From Planctomycetota bacterium (GTDB lineage: Bacteria; Planctomycetota; UBA1135; UBA2386), in NCBI GenBank assembly GCA_029936315.1, contig JAPYTD010000010.1:1-33034 (forward strand): DNA of 33,034 nucleotides. Reading direction: 5' to 3'. Shown one piece after another: positions 24,316-31,103 of this stretch (position 1 is its first letter; the number at the start of each line of letters is the position of its first letter). The position numbers and the translations under genes are program-made. The notes below the pieces were generated by a model. The model was not told where the DNA came from. It saw only the letters and a list, made by a program, of their open reading frames with translations, and made no database searches.

Positions 24316-24888
24316 ATGGCATCGCGAACCCCCTCTCGCCGTCGCGCCGGCGGCCGCTCGTCCTCTTCCCAGAACTCCAACCAGATGCCGATGATCCTCG
24401 GCGGGCTTGGCGTTGCGGTTCTGATCGTCATTATCATCATGGCCAACAGGGGTGGTGATGACGAAGAGGTCAACCCGGATAACCAATCGACCAAGCAGCC
24501 TGGTAAGCAGCCGGCCAAGCAGCCGGAGCCGAAGACAAACCTGAAGATGTCGGAAGGTGTGGCCGGCAAGACGCCGGGCCGTCCAGCACCGCCTTTGACT
24601 CAGGCGACACTGACCAAGATCACGGAGTTGCTGGCCGAAGCTAAGGCGATTAGCAACGAAGGCATCAAGTTGACCAAGTCTGGCAACAACCCTGAGGGCT
24701 CTGCCAAGCAGTCCGAAGCCAAGGTCAAGATTGACCAACTCAAGGCGCTGATCGAGGAGCAGTCTCTTTGGCAGGAGGAAGCCGACATGGGGGATTGGGC
24801 GCAACCGGCCGAGTACATCACGTTGGCAAGGATCTATGCAACGATCAGCCGCACACAGAAGACGATCCGCATGAATGGCGGCAAGTAG
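24316..24888 (+). CDS. Small membrane-anchored protein of unknown function
   Basis: A 190-residue protein not recognised. Residues 1-25 are basic and Ser-rich (RRRAGGRSSSS), residues about 26-43 are one strongly hydrophobic helix (MILGGLGVAVLIVIIIMANR), and residues 50-70 form a Lys-Gln-Pro repeat (KQPGKQPAKQPEPK). The remainder is a charged helical domain with the possible coiled segments ITELLAEAKAISNEGIKL and KIDQLKALIEEQ. The positive N-terminus suggests an N-in orientation with the helical part outside the cytoplasm. It follows rsmB by 104 bases and precedes the TIM-barrel gene by 8 bases, so it likely belongs to that operon. Confidence 0.65.
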   Translation: MASRTPSRRRAGGRSSSSQNSNQMPMILGGLGVAVLIVIIIMANRGGDDEEVNPDNQSTKQPGKQPAKQPEPKTNLKMSEGVAGKTPGRPAPPLTQATLTKITELLAEAKAISNEGIKLTKSGNNPEGSAKQSEAKVKIDQLKALIEEQSLWQEEADMGDWAQPAEYITLARIYATISRTQKTIRMNGGK

Positions 24889-24896
24889 CCAACTCG

Positions 24897-25730
24897 ATGC
24901 TGCTCGGTTACCACACCAACAGCCTGCAGAATCACCGCTTTGACGCGGCGCTGACATTGTTGAGCGATCATGGCTACACAGCGATCGCGATCACCCCGGA
25001 CACGTGCCACCTCGATCCGGATCTGACAAGCGACGCTGACCTCGATTCTGCCGCGCAGCGACTGCGCGATCTCGGCTTGAAGCCGGTCATGGAAACCGGC
25101 GCGCGCTTCTTGCTCGATGCGAACACGAAGCACGAGCCGACTCTGATGACGCGCGACAAAGCGCTTCGTAATCGCCGCGTCGCGTTCTACCGGCGCGTGG
25201 CCGCGATGGGGCAGCGGCTCGGCGCCGAGGTCGTGTCGTTCTGGGCGGGTATCGATCGCGCGCCGGGACCCGATAGCGAAGACTGGATGCTTGAAGGTGT
25301 GGCCCTCACCTGCGAAGTGATCCGAGCCGAAGGGTTGACGCCGTCGATGGAGCCCGAGCCCGGCATGGCGGTCGAGACCGTTGCTGATCATCAGCTGGTC
25401 CGGGCGGCTCTGGGGTCGGCGGCGCCACAGCTAACTCTTGACGTTGGACATCTTTACGCGGTCTGGGAGGGGGATCCTGTCCGGGTTGTCTCAAGCACTG
25501 TACCCTTTCTTGCGCAGGTGCATCTCGAAGATCACCGCCGCGGAGTGCACGAGCACTTGCTTCCTGGGGACGGCGAAGTGGACTTCGAAGGGGTGCTTAA
25601 AGCTCTTTCAGTAAGTGGTTACGATGGACCTGTCTGCTTCGAACTGTCTCGTCAGAGCCATTGCGCTCCAACGGCAGTAGCCACCTGTCGCGACCTTTGG
25701 AACCGGTTGGTCCCGACATCGCGTCGTTGA
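24897..25730 (+). CDS. TIM-barrel protein of the xylose isomerase-like / sugar phosphate isomerase-epimerase family
   Basis: A 277-residue TIM barrel of the AP-endonuclease-2 superfamily, whose members isomerise or epimerise sugars using a divalent metal. The likely metal ligands are E152 (MEPEPG), D182 and H185 (LTLDVGHLYAVW), H209 and H220 (QVHLEDHRRGVHEHLLPGDG) and E249 (CFELSR). The strand pattern GYTAIAITPDTCHLDP near the start and PGDGEVDF before the last strand are typical. The ATG at 24897 is 8 bases after the preceding gene's stop; in-frame codons upstream lie inside that gene and give no conserved sequence. Substrate unknown; no sugar-catabolism genes are adjacent. Confidence 0.82.
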   Translation: MLLGYHTNSLQNHRFDAALTLLSDHGYTAIAITPDTCHLDPDLTSDADLDSAAQRLRDLGLKPVMETGARFLLDANTKHEPTLMTRDKALRNRRVAFYRRVAAMGQRLGAEVVSFWAGIDRAPGPDSEDWMLEGVALTCEVIRAEGLTPSMEPEPGMAVETVADHQLVRAALGSAAPQLTLDVGHLYAVWEGDPVRVVSSTVPFLAQVHLEDHRRGVHEHLLPGDGEVDFEGVLKALSVSGYDGPVCFELSRQSHCAPTAVATCRDLWNRLVPTSRR

Positions 25731-25807
25731 CCGATTGTCAAACGGGTCTACTCTACCGACTTGGCACTGCCCTGGTGGTTGTCAGCCCAAACGCCCAAGC
25801 CCAACGC

Positions 25808-26068
25808 ATGAGACTCTGCCCCTCCGTCGAAGGCTCTGCCTCGCCACTGATTACTCATCGGATCGGTGCTGACGTCTGTCTCGCTCGGCAAGCGACGAAC
25901 TTCCACAAGTGTCATCGCTGCCGTTACCGCGGCCAGGCTGCCGACTGGGTGCCTGACGAGCCGGATCTGAAAACGATCAACATGCAGACGGCGCAGGATC
26001 CCAATCCGAATGACGTGCGCAAGGTCGTCATTCCGCGTCCGGAGCCGCGGGTGGTCGCGAAGGGCTAG
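25808..26068 (+). CDS. Small cysteine-rich, possibly zinc-ribbon protein
   Basis: An 86-residue protein from the ATG at 25808 (MRLCPSVEGSASPLITHRIG). It has five potential metal ligands grouped as C4, C24, H33-K-C35 and H36-R-C38 (FHKCHRCRYRG), consistent with a zinc ribbon. The C-terminal half is polar and ends RPEPRVVAKG. No family was recognised. Evidence for a real gene is the motif and absence of another gene here; the start could also be upstream in frame at 25661, inside the TIM-barrel gene, which is less likely. It converges on the Hpt gene and both genes end in the same CTAG (26065-26068). Confidence 0.5.
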   Translation: MRLCPSVEGSASPLITHRIGADVCLARQATNFHKCHRCRYRGQAADWVPDEPDLKTINMQTAQDPNPNDVRKVVIPRPEPRVVAKG

Positions 26069-26427
26069 TTCGTGTGCTGGGCCAGCACGCCGCGCAGAGC
26101 GATGGCAGCGGCGTCGTAGTATTCGCTCAGCTTCGGCGCCAGCTCACGCGACGTCTCAAGCTCGTGGGCTCGCGTCGACAGTTGCAGCTTCTCGCAGACA
26201 TCCTGCACGAAGCGCGCACCGAGGTTGCCTGATGAACCCTTCAGGGAGTGCGCGGCGCGCTCGGCTTTGTCGAAGTCACCGACCGCCAAGCCTTCGTTGA
26301 CGGCTTCGACCTTGGATGGGCTGTCCTCGAGGAACATCTGGATCAAGTCCACCAGGAGCTCCGGGTCTCCGTCGTCGGCGAACGACAGAAGCTCATCCAA
26401 TACTGCGTGGTCCAAAACGTCATCCAT
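26065..26427 (-). CDS. Hpt-domain histidine phosphotransfer protein
   Basis: A 120-residue single-domain phosphotransfer protein, which relays phosphate between a hybrid histidine kinase and a response regulator. The Hpt signature is AERAAHSLKGSSGNLGA, with H60 the phosphorylated residue; upstream is FADDGDPELLVDLIQMFLED, typical of the first helix pair. The length is exactly one Hpt domain. The start ATG at 26427 has AGGAG five bases upstream on the minus strand, and that element can pair in a small hairpin. No kinase or regulator is in the window, so partners are unknown. It lies 69 bases after the LeuA-like gene on the same strand. Confidence 0.9.
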   Translation of the reverse strand: MDDVLDHAVLDELLSFADDGDPELLVDLIQMFLEDSPSKVEAVNEGLAVGDFDKAERAAHSLKGSSGNLGARFVQDVCEKLQLSTRAHELETSRELAPKLSEYYDAAAIALRGVLAQHTN

Positions 26428-26432
26428 AGGTG

Positions 26433-26446
26433 CTCCTCATTAGGAG
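26433..26446 (-). promoter_or_regulatory. Hairpin that can hide the Hpt Shine-Dalgarno
   Basis: On the minus strand CTCCT (26446-26442) and AGGAG (26437-26433) form a perfect 5-base stem with loop AATG. The 3' arm is the likely ribosome binding site, five bases before the ATG at 26427. The short stem is only modestly stable, so regulation is a guess. Confidence 0.35.
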
Positions 26447-26496
26447 GATCGACTAGCCCCGAACCTAACTTGATCCAGGGGCAATTACGTCCCGGA

Positions 26497-27717
26497 TCAG
26501 GACTGGGCCGCGCTGCGCACTTCTTCGTCAGTAAGAAGCCTCTTGCTGGACTTCCCGACCTCGAGCACGCGCATGACGCATTCTTCGGTTGCTTCGATGC
26601 CAAGGCGTTCCAGGACGAAGGCTGCGTTCGACCGCCCTGCCATGGGGCCGATTGCGATCTTCTGCGCGAGTCCAACCATGCTGGCTGGCACGCCCGAATA
26701 GACCGCGTCCGCAAGCTCGCTGTCACCCTTGCGCATGGCCTTGATGACGGCCGATGCGTGCACGCCGGTGCCGGTCTCAAACGCGTCAGTGCCGAAGATT
26801 GGGTAGTTGTGCGGCGTATCGACTTCGAGGGCCTTGCCGGCGGCTGCAACGTAGGCGGGCAGCGTCGTCAGGTCGTTGTCGATCCAGCCGAGCAGCTTGC
26901 AGTTGACCAGCAACTGGTCCATTGGGGCATTGCCGGCGCGTTCGCCGACTCCGAGTGCGGTGCCGTGCACACGGTCCGCACCGGCTTCAATGGCTGCAAG
27001 GCAGTTGGCGATGCCGAGGTCACGGTCACGATGGCCGTGCCAGTCGATGCCGATCGTCGTGTCGTGTTCGTCGGCAAGCGCGCGCACGAACTTCACGACC
27101 GCGCGCGTGCCGGCGGGTGTCGCATGGCCAACGGTGTCACAAACACACAGACGACGGGCGCCAAGTTCGATCGCGGTCGAATACAGGACGCGAATCGTCT
27201 CGGGCTTGGCCCGGGTCGTGTCCTCGGTGACGTACATCACCGGCAGGTTGTTGTCGCGCGCGAACGTCAACGCGTCGCGCGTGTTCTTCAGCATGCGCTC
27301 GAGGGTCCAATCCTCTGCGTATTGACGGATGTAGCTGCTGCCAATGAAGGCGCACACTTCGACCGGCATGCCCGACTCTTGCGTCATGTCGACGACTGGC
27401 TCGATGTCGCTGACCACCGTGCGGCACGCTACGTTGGCGCCGATGTTTAGTTTGTTGTCGGCGATGTGCTTCGCCAGTTTTGTGATGTCTTCCCGCGGTC
27501 GTCCGCCCGCACCCGGCAAACCGAGGTTCGCCGTGTGGATGCCGAGCTTGTCCATGCGCTCGATCAGGTCGATCTTCAGGTCGAGAGTCGGATCGCTGAC
27601 AGCCGGCGATTGCAGGCCGTCGCGAAGGGTTTCGTCGTCAAACTGCAGTGGCCTTGTCGGCCGAAAACTGCCTTCGGTCTGGTTCCAGTCGTGGATGAGG
27701 TCCGCGATTCGCGTCAT
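26497..27717 (-). CDS. LeuA/NifV-type acyltransferase (2-isopropylmalate or homocitrate synthase-like)
   Basis: Condenses acetyl-CoA with a 2-oxo acid in the DRE-TIM metallolyase superfamily. The signature is FDDETLRDGLQSP near residues 29-41, with metal ligands Asp and the pair in DWHGHRDRDLGIANC (H230, H232), and later GTALGVGERAGNAPMD. CDTVGHATP is another conserved block. Length is about 406-409 residues, and the C-terminal LeuA regulatory domain of about 120 residues is absent, as in NifV and homocitrate synthases. The HGHRDRDLG run carries two extra residues compared with the usual HxHND. The start chosen here is the second ATG (27717, MTRIADLIHD); an ATG at 27726 is equally possible. 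Specific substrate is open. Divergent from aspartate kinase by about 240 bases. Confidence 0.78.
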   Translation of the reverse strand: MTRIADLIHDWNQTEGSFRPTRPLQFDDETLRDGLQSPAVSDPTLDLKIDLIERMDKLGIHTANLGLPGAGGRPREDITKLAKHIADNKLNIGANVACRTVVSDIEPVVDMTQESGMPVEVCAFIGSSYIRQYAEDWTLERMLKNTRDALTFARDNNLPVMYVTEDTTRAKPETIRVLYSTAIELGARRLCVCDTVGHATPAGTRAVVKFVRALADEHDTTIGIDWHGHRDRDLGIANCLAAIEAGADRVHGTALGVGERAGNAPMDQLLVNCKLLGWIDNDLTTLPAYVAAAGKALEVDTPHNYPIFGTDAFETGTGVHASAVIKAMRKGDSELADAVYSGVPASMVGLAQKIAIGPMAGRSNAAFVLERLGIEATEECVMRVLEVGKSSKRLLTDEEVRSAAQS

Positions 27718-27802
27718 GCCCCGCATTATGCAGCAAAGGGGTCGCTACCGTGCCACGACAAAAACTGAGGCTCTTCAGCTTCCGTCAGGGGACTTCGCCT
27801 AA

Positions 27803-27816
27803 CTCCGCATTCGGAG
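27803..27816. promoter_or_regulatory. Small hairpin upstream of the LeuA-like gene
   Basis: CTCCG (27803-27807) and CGGAG (27812-27816) pair with a four-base loop CATT. It has the same stem length and loop sequence as the hairpin before the Hpt gene. It lies in the roughly 240-base divergent region between the LeuA-like gene and aspartate kinase; no clear promoter elements were recognised there. Confidence 0.25.
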
Positions 27817-27961
27817 CCAGCCAGCGCGCGGCAGGGGCAAGCGAGCGGCGGCGGTTGGCAGGGCTCGTTGCGTTGCGTTCTGCAGGTAGTTCTTTCGTCC
27901 GAGGGCACAGCAGGATCCGAACAGGTTAGTTTTTGCCCCGGTCCCGTACTAACGTGTTCGG

Positions 27962-29266
27962 GTGATTGTGATGAAGTTCGGTGGCACCTCGGTTGGGGGT
28001 GCGGCAGCCATTCGGCAGGTGGTCGAGGTTGTTCGAGGGCAGCAATCGCTGCGGCCCGTGGTGGTCGTTTCGGCGCATGCTGGGGTTACGGATGCCCTGA
28101 TGGTGGTCGCGCACGAGGCGGCGGAAGGCAAAGCCGATGTTGAGGCTGTGGCCCTTCGGCATCGGCAGATCCTTCGTGGCCTGCAACTGGATGAGCGGTT
28201 GCTCGATGCCGAACTGGATGAGTTGCGTGATCTGGCGCGCGGTGTTCGCTTGGTCGGTGAAGCGACGCCGAAGGTCATCGACGCAGTGCTCAGCTACGGC
28301 GAGCGGCTCAGTGCGCGCGTGGTCGCGGCGGCGTTGACTGCCAACGGCGTGCCGGCGACTGCGGTCGATGCGTTTGCCGCTGGCATGCTGACGGACAGTT
28401 CGTTTGGCAGAGCCAGGCCGCTGCCAGATGTTGGTCGCATGCAGCAATACCTGTCAACGGTGACCGGCGTGCCGGTCGTGACCGGGTTCCTCGGCGCGGA
28501 CAAGGCTGGCAACATCACGACACTCGGTCGCAACGGCAGCGACTACTCGGCTGCCTTGATTGGTGTTGCCATCGAGGCAGAAGAGATCCAGATCTGGAAG
28601 GACGTCGACGGCGTGCACACCGCCGATCCACGGCTCGTTCCCGAGGCGCGACCAATTCCGATGATGGGCTTCGAGGATCTCGCGAACCTCGCATCATTTG
28701 GCTCCAAGGTGCTGCATCCCGCGGCGATGGTGCCGGCGATGCAGCATGGCATTCGTTTGCGGGTGCGCAACACGCTGTCGCCCGATGCGGCTGGCACGAC
28801 GATCGAGGCGAGCGTCAACGGCGGGCGCCCGGCGATTCGCGCGATCGCCCACCGAACCGCGGTGGCGTTGGTCTCGGTGCGCTCGCATCGCATGCTGCCG
28901 CACCACGCATTTCTGGCCAACGTCTTCACCAAACTCCATGAGATGGAATGCGACGTCGGGCCGGTCGCCGTTGGTGAGGCCGCGGTGACAGTGGCGATCG
29001 ACGACGCCTTCGCCGAGCGAGCCGTAGCGAGCCTGGCGAGCGAAGGCGACGTGCAGGTCGCATCAGAACGTGCGGTTGTGGGCGTGATCGGCGATGCTTC
29101 GGTGCTGGAAAACGGCGGCATAGCCGATGTTCTTGCAGAGCTGACAAAAGCCGGCGTCTCCGTTCGTTGTGCGGGCCTTGGTGCGCTCGGCAGCACCGTG
29201 GCGTTTGCCGTGCATGCCGATCGTCTGACCGAGACCGTGCGACTGCTGCACAGCCGCTTCTTTTAG
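27962..29266 (+). CDS. lysC: Aspartate kinase
   Basis: Phosphorylates aspartate, the first step toward lysine, methionine, threonine and diaminopimelate. The 434-residue product starts MIVMKFGGTSVGG with the kinase lysine in KFGGTS, has GNITTLGRNGSDYSAALIGV and IWKDVDGVHTADPRLVPEAR (the aspartate/ATP site), and SFGSKVLHPAAMVPAMQHGI. Two C-terminal ACT domains for feedback control are visible (VALVSVRSHRMLPHHAFLAN; AVVGVIGDASVLENGGIADV). The start is the GTG at 27962 or the ATG at 27971; both keep the conserved motif. It is the first gene of a plus-strand run, and the signal peptidase gene begins 29 bases later. Confidence 0.93.
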   Translation: MIVMKFGGTSVGGAAAIRQVVEVVRGQQSLRPVVVVSAHAGVTDALMVVAHEAAEGKADVEAVALRHRQILRGLQLDERLLDAELDELRDLARGVRLVGEATPKVIDAVLSYGERLSARVVAAALTANGVPATAVDAFAAGMLTDSSFGRARPLPDVGRMQQYLSTVTGVPVVTGFLGADKAGNITTLGRNGSDYSAALIGVAIEAEEIQIWKDVDGVHTADPRLVPEARPIPMMGFEDLANLASFGSKVLHPAAMVPAMQHGIRLRVRNTLSPDAAGTTIEASVNGGRPAIRAIAHRTAVALVSVRSHRMLPHHAFLANVFTKLHEMECDVGPVAVGEAAVTVAIDDAFAERAVASLASEGDVQVASERAVVGVIGDASVLENGGIADVLAELTKAGVSVRCAGLGALGSTVAFAVHADRLTETVRLLHSRFF

Positions 29267-29295
29267 GCCTGAGTCCTTCCATCCGTGTTGTCCTG

Positions 29296-30525
29296 ATGTC
29301 CAAACCAATCTCCACCGTGATGCTGCTCCGCGATGCACTGATCGTTGCGACGGTGGCAGTGCTGACGGTGCAGGGTCTGCGGCGGTGGTACGGCGATCGC
29401 TACCTCGTGCCGTCGGACAGTATGCAGCCGGTTCTCTATGGTGACCCCGTCGATGGCGACGTGGTCTTCGTCTACAAGCTGGCGAAGGCGTCGAGCTGTC
29501 AGCGCGGCGACTACGTTGTTGTCGAACACCCGCTGCGCCCCGGGCATCAGTTGGTCAAGCGCATCGCGGCGAGCGGCGACGAGAAGGGCAAGACCTGCAT
29601 CGACATTCGAAAGGGTGACGTCTGGCTCGGCGACAGCCCGCAGCAGATGCGACGCGAAGTCAAAGATCCAAAGCACGCGATGCCGCGCAGCGTGACTTGG
29701 GCAGTGGCTGGGGGTGGTTCTGAAGCAGTCGAAGGGTTGGACATGCGCGCCGTGACTGGCGATGGGCCGTGGCTCTTGCCACCGGCAGAGTCGTCGCTCG
29801 CCAACGTTCGCTCGGCGTTTCGCCGACGCGCACACATGGCTAGGCATCAGAACACTGACGACGGTATCTTGCCGCCTGGCTTCATCGGTACGAGTGCTCC
29901 CGTCAACGCGACCTTCTTGGATGTGACGGGTCGTCGCAGCTTGACTGGCGATCGCATGTCGGTAACGGATTGCGGCATGGAGGCCGAGTTCAGCAATAGA
30001 CCCGCTGTCGTGATGGCTTCCATCGACAGCACGGACTTCGCGACGACCTTCGTCTGGAACGCCAAGGGCAACACGTTGGCGGTCTGGCTTGATGGCCGAA
30101 CGATTCACACTGCTGCCAATGTTCTGGCCGGCGAATGGCAGGGCAAGATCACGTTTGGTCGGCTCGATGGCCGCGACTTCGTCATGATCGATGACGACTT
30201 CACGCTACCGCTCCAGATCCCCGGCAAAGGGATGTCACCGTTGCCGCGCACGTGGCTGCATGTCGGTGTGATTGGCGCGGCCCCGGCGAGCTTGTCGTCG
30301 GTGCGCGTCTTCCGCGATGTTTACTCGACGCGCCTCGAAGAACTGAGTGTCGGTGAATCACGATGGCCGATTCGCATCGAGCCGGGCCACTGGTTCTTGC
30401 TCGGCGACAATTCCTTCGACAGCCGCGATAGTCGCCACATCGGTGCGGTTGCGACCAGCGCATTCCTTGGTGTGCCAACCCGCGTGATCGGGCCCTGGTC
30501 GCGCGCACGTGTGCTAACGCCATGA
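29296..30525 (+). CDS. lepB: Signal peptidase I with a large insert before the last conserved box
   Basis: Membrane serine protease that removes signal peptides from exported proteins. The N-terminal helix spans about residues 8-27. The catalytic Ser is S42 (VPSDSMQP) and the Lys is K88 (GHQLVKRIAASGDE). The last box, GDNSFDSRDSR, is at 370-380. Between GDVWLGD (about 112) and that box lie about 250 residues. These include FVWNAKGNTLAVWLDGRTIH and SLSSVRVFRDVYST, which look like a beta-rich, LamG-like domain; a similar insert occurs in planctomycete signal peptidases, as far as I recall. Total length is 409 residues. The ATG at 29296 gives a clean membrane helix. Its stop overlaps the next gene's start (ATGA, 30522-30525). 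Confidence 0.9.
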   Translation: MSKPISTVMLLRDALIVATVAVLTVQGLRRWYGDRYLVPSDSMQPVLYGDPVDGDVVFVYKLAKASSCQRGDYVVVEHPLRPGHQLVKRIAASGDEKGKTCIDIRKGDVWLGDSPQQMRREVKDPKHAMPRSVTWAVAGGGSEAVEGLDMRAVTGDGPWLLPPAESSLANVRSAFRRRAHMARHQNTDDGILPPGFIGTSAPVNATFLDVTGRRSLTGDRMSVTDCGMEAEFSNRPAVVMASIDSTDFATTFVWNAKGNTLAVWLDGRTIHTAANVLAGEWQGKITFGRLDGRDFVMIDDDFTLPLQIPGKGMSPLPRTWLHVGVIGAAPASLSSVRVFRDVYSTRLEELSVGESRWPIRIEPGHWFLLGDNSFDSRDSRHIGAVATSAFLGVPTRVIGPWSRARVLTP

Positions 30526-31103
30526 CCCATCCCGAAGGCGATCGGCCAGAAGGTGGCGGCGAACCGGAACTCGAACCGGGAACCGTGCTCGCTGCGGGGA
30601 CCGTGATCTACGGCGGCATGGGGGCTGTGGCGTTGATCTGGCTCTGGGCGCGAGAACGATCGGGCACTCTTGCCGAGCAAGCAGTTGGCGAACACGGTCC
30701 GCTTGCGTCGTCTGGCGTAGGCCTCTTGGTCGGCTTGATCGGAGCGTGGATTCTCGGCTTACTGACCAAGCGCTACGCCAGCCTGCAGGAAGTCGCTTCC
30801 GCGGCCCAGCAGGTTTTTGCACGCGCCGGCAATGGCGTTGGCATCGCGTTCGTGATGATCTCGGCAATTGCCGAGGAGTTGTTCTTCCGTTTGGCCGTGC
30901 AGGACGTGTTTGGACTGATTGGGTCTGTTGCCTGCTACGTCTTGCTGAATAGCAGTGTCGGAGGCGCGCGTTGGATCTTGTTCACTTTCGCTCACGCGTT
31001 GGTTCTCGGTTTGATCGTGCACCTTGGCTTTGGCCTGCTTGGCTCCACCACCGCCCACGCCATCCTCAACTATCTCAGTCTTCGCAGGATTCAGAGTTCA
31101 TGA
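30522..31103 (+). CDS. CPBP-family (Abi/CAAX-type) intramembrane metalloprotease
   Basis: A 193-residue polytopic protein with the three CPBP motifs: E118-E119-L-F-F-R123 (EELFFR), FTFAH with H158, and TTAHAILN with H179 and N183. Several hydrophobic helices occur (about 22-42, 65-82, 105-117, 127-143, 150-170). Family members cleave or process membrane substrates such as prenylated proteins or bacteriocins, but bacterial substrates are mostly unknown. The ATG overlaps the stop of the signal peptidase gene and the stop overlaps the start of the next gene (ATGATG, 31100-31105). This arrangement points to joint translation with a signal peptidase and a secreted protein. Confidence 0.85.
   Translation: MTHPEGDRPEGGGEPELEPGTVLAAGTVIYGGMGAVALIWLWARERSGTLAEQAVGEHGPLASSGVGLLVGLIGAWILGLLTKRYASLQEVASAAQQVFARAGNGVGIAFVMISAIAEELFFRLAVQDVFGLIGSVACYVLLNSSVGGARWILFTFAHALVLGLIVHLGFGLLGSTTAHAILNYLSLRRIQSS

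Noticed and set aside
26456-26482. GCCCC / GGGGC dyad after the LeuA-like gene as a terminator.
   Set aside because: The loop is 17 bases, the stem is five pairs and no T-tract follows on the relevant strand.
26248-27450. Plus-strand frame of 400 codons opposite the Hpt and LeuA-like genes.
   Set aside because: No motifs; both minus-strand genes are clearly real.
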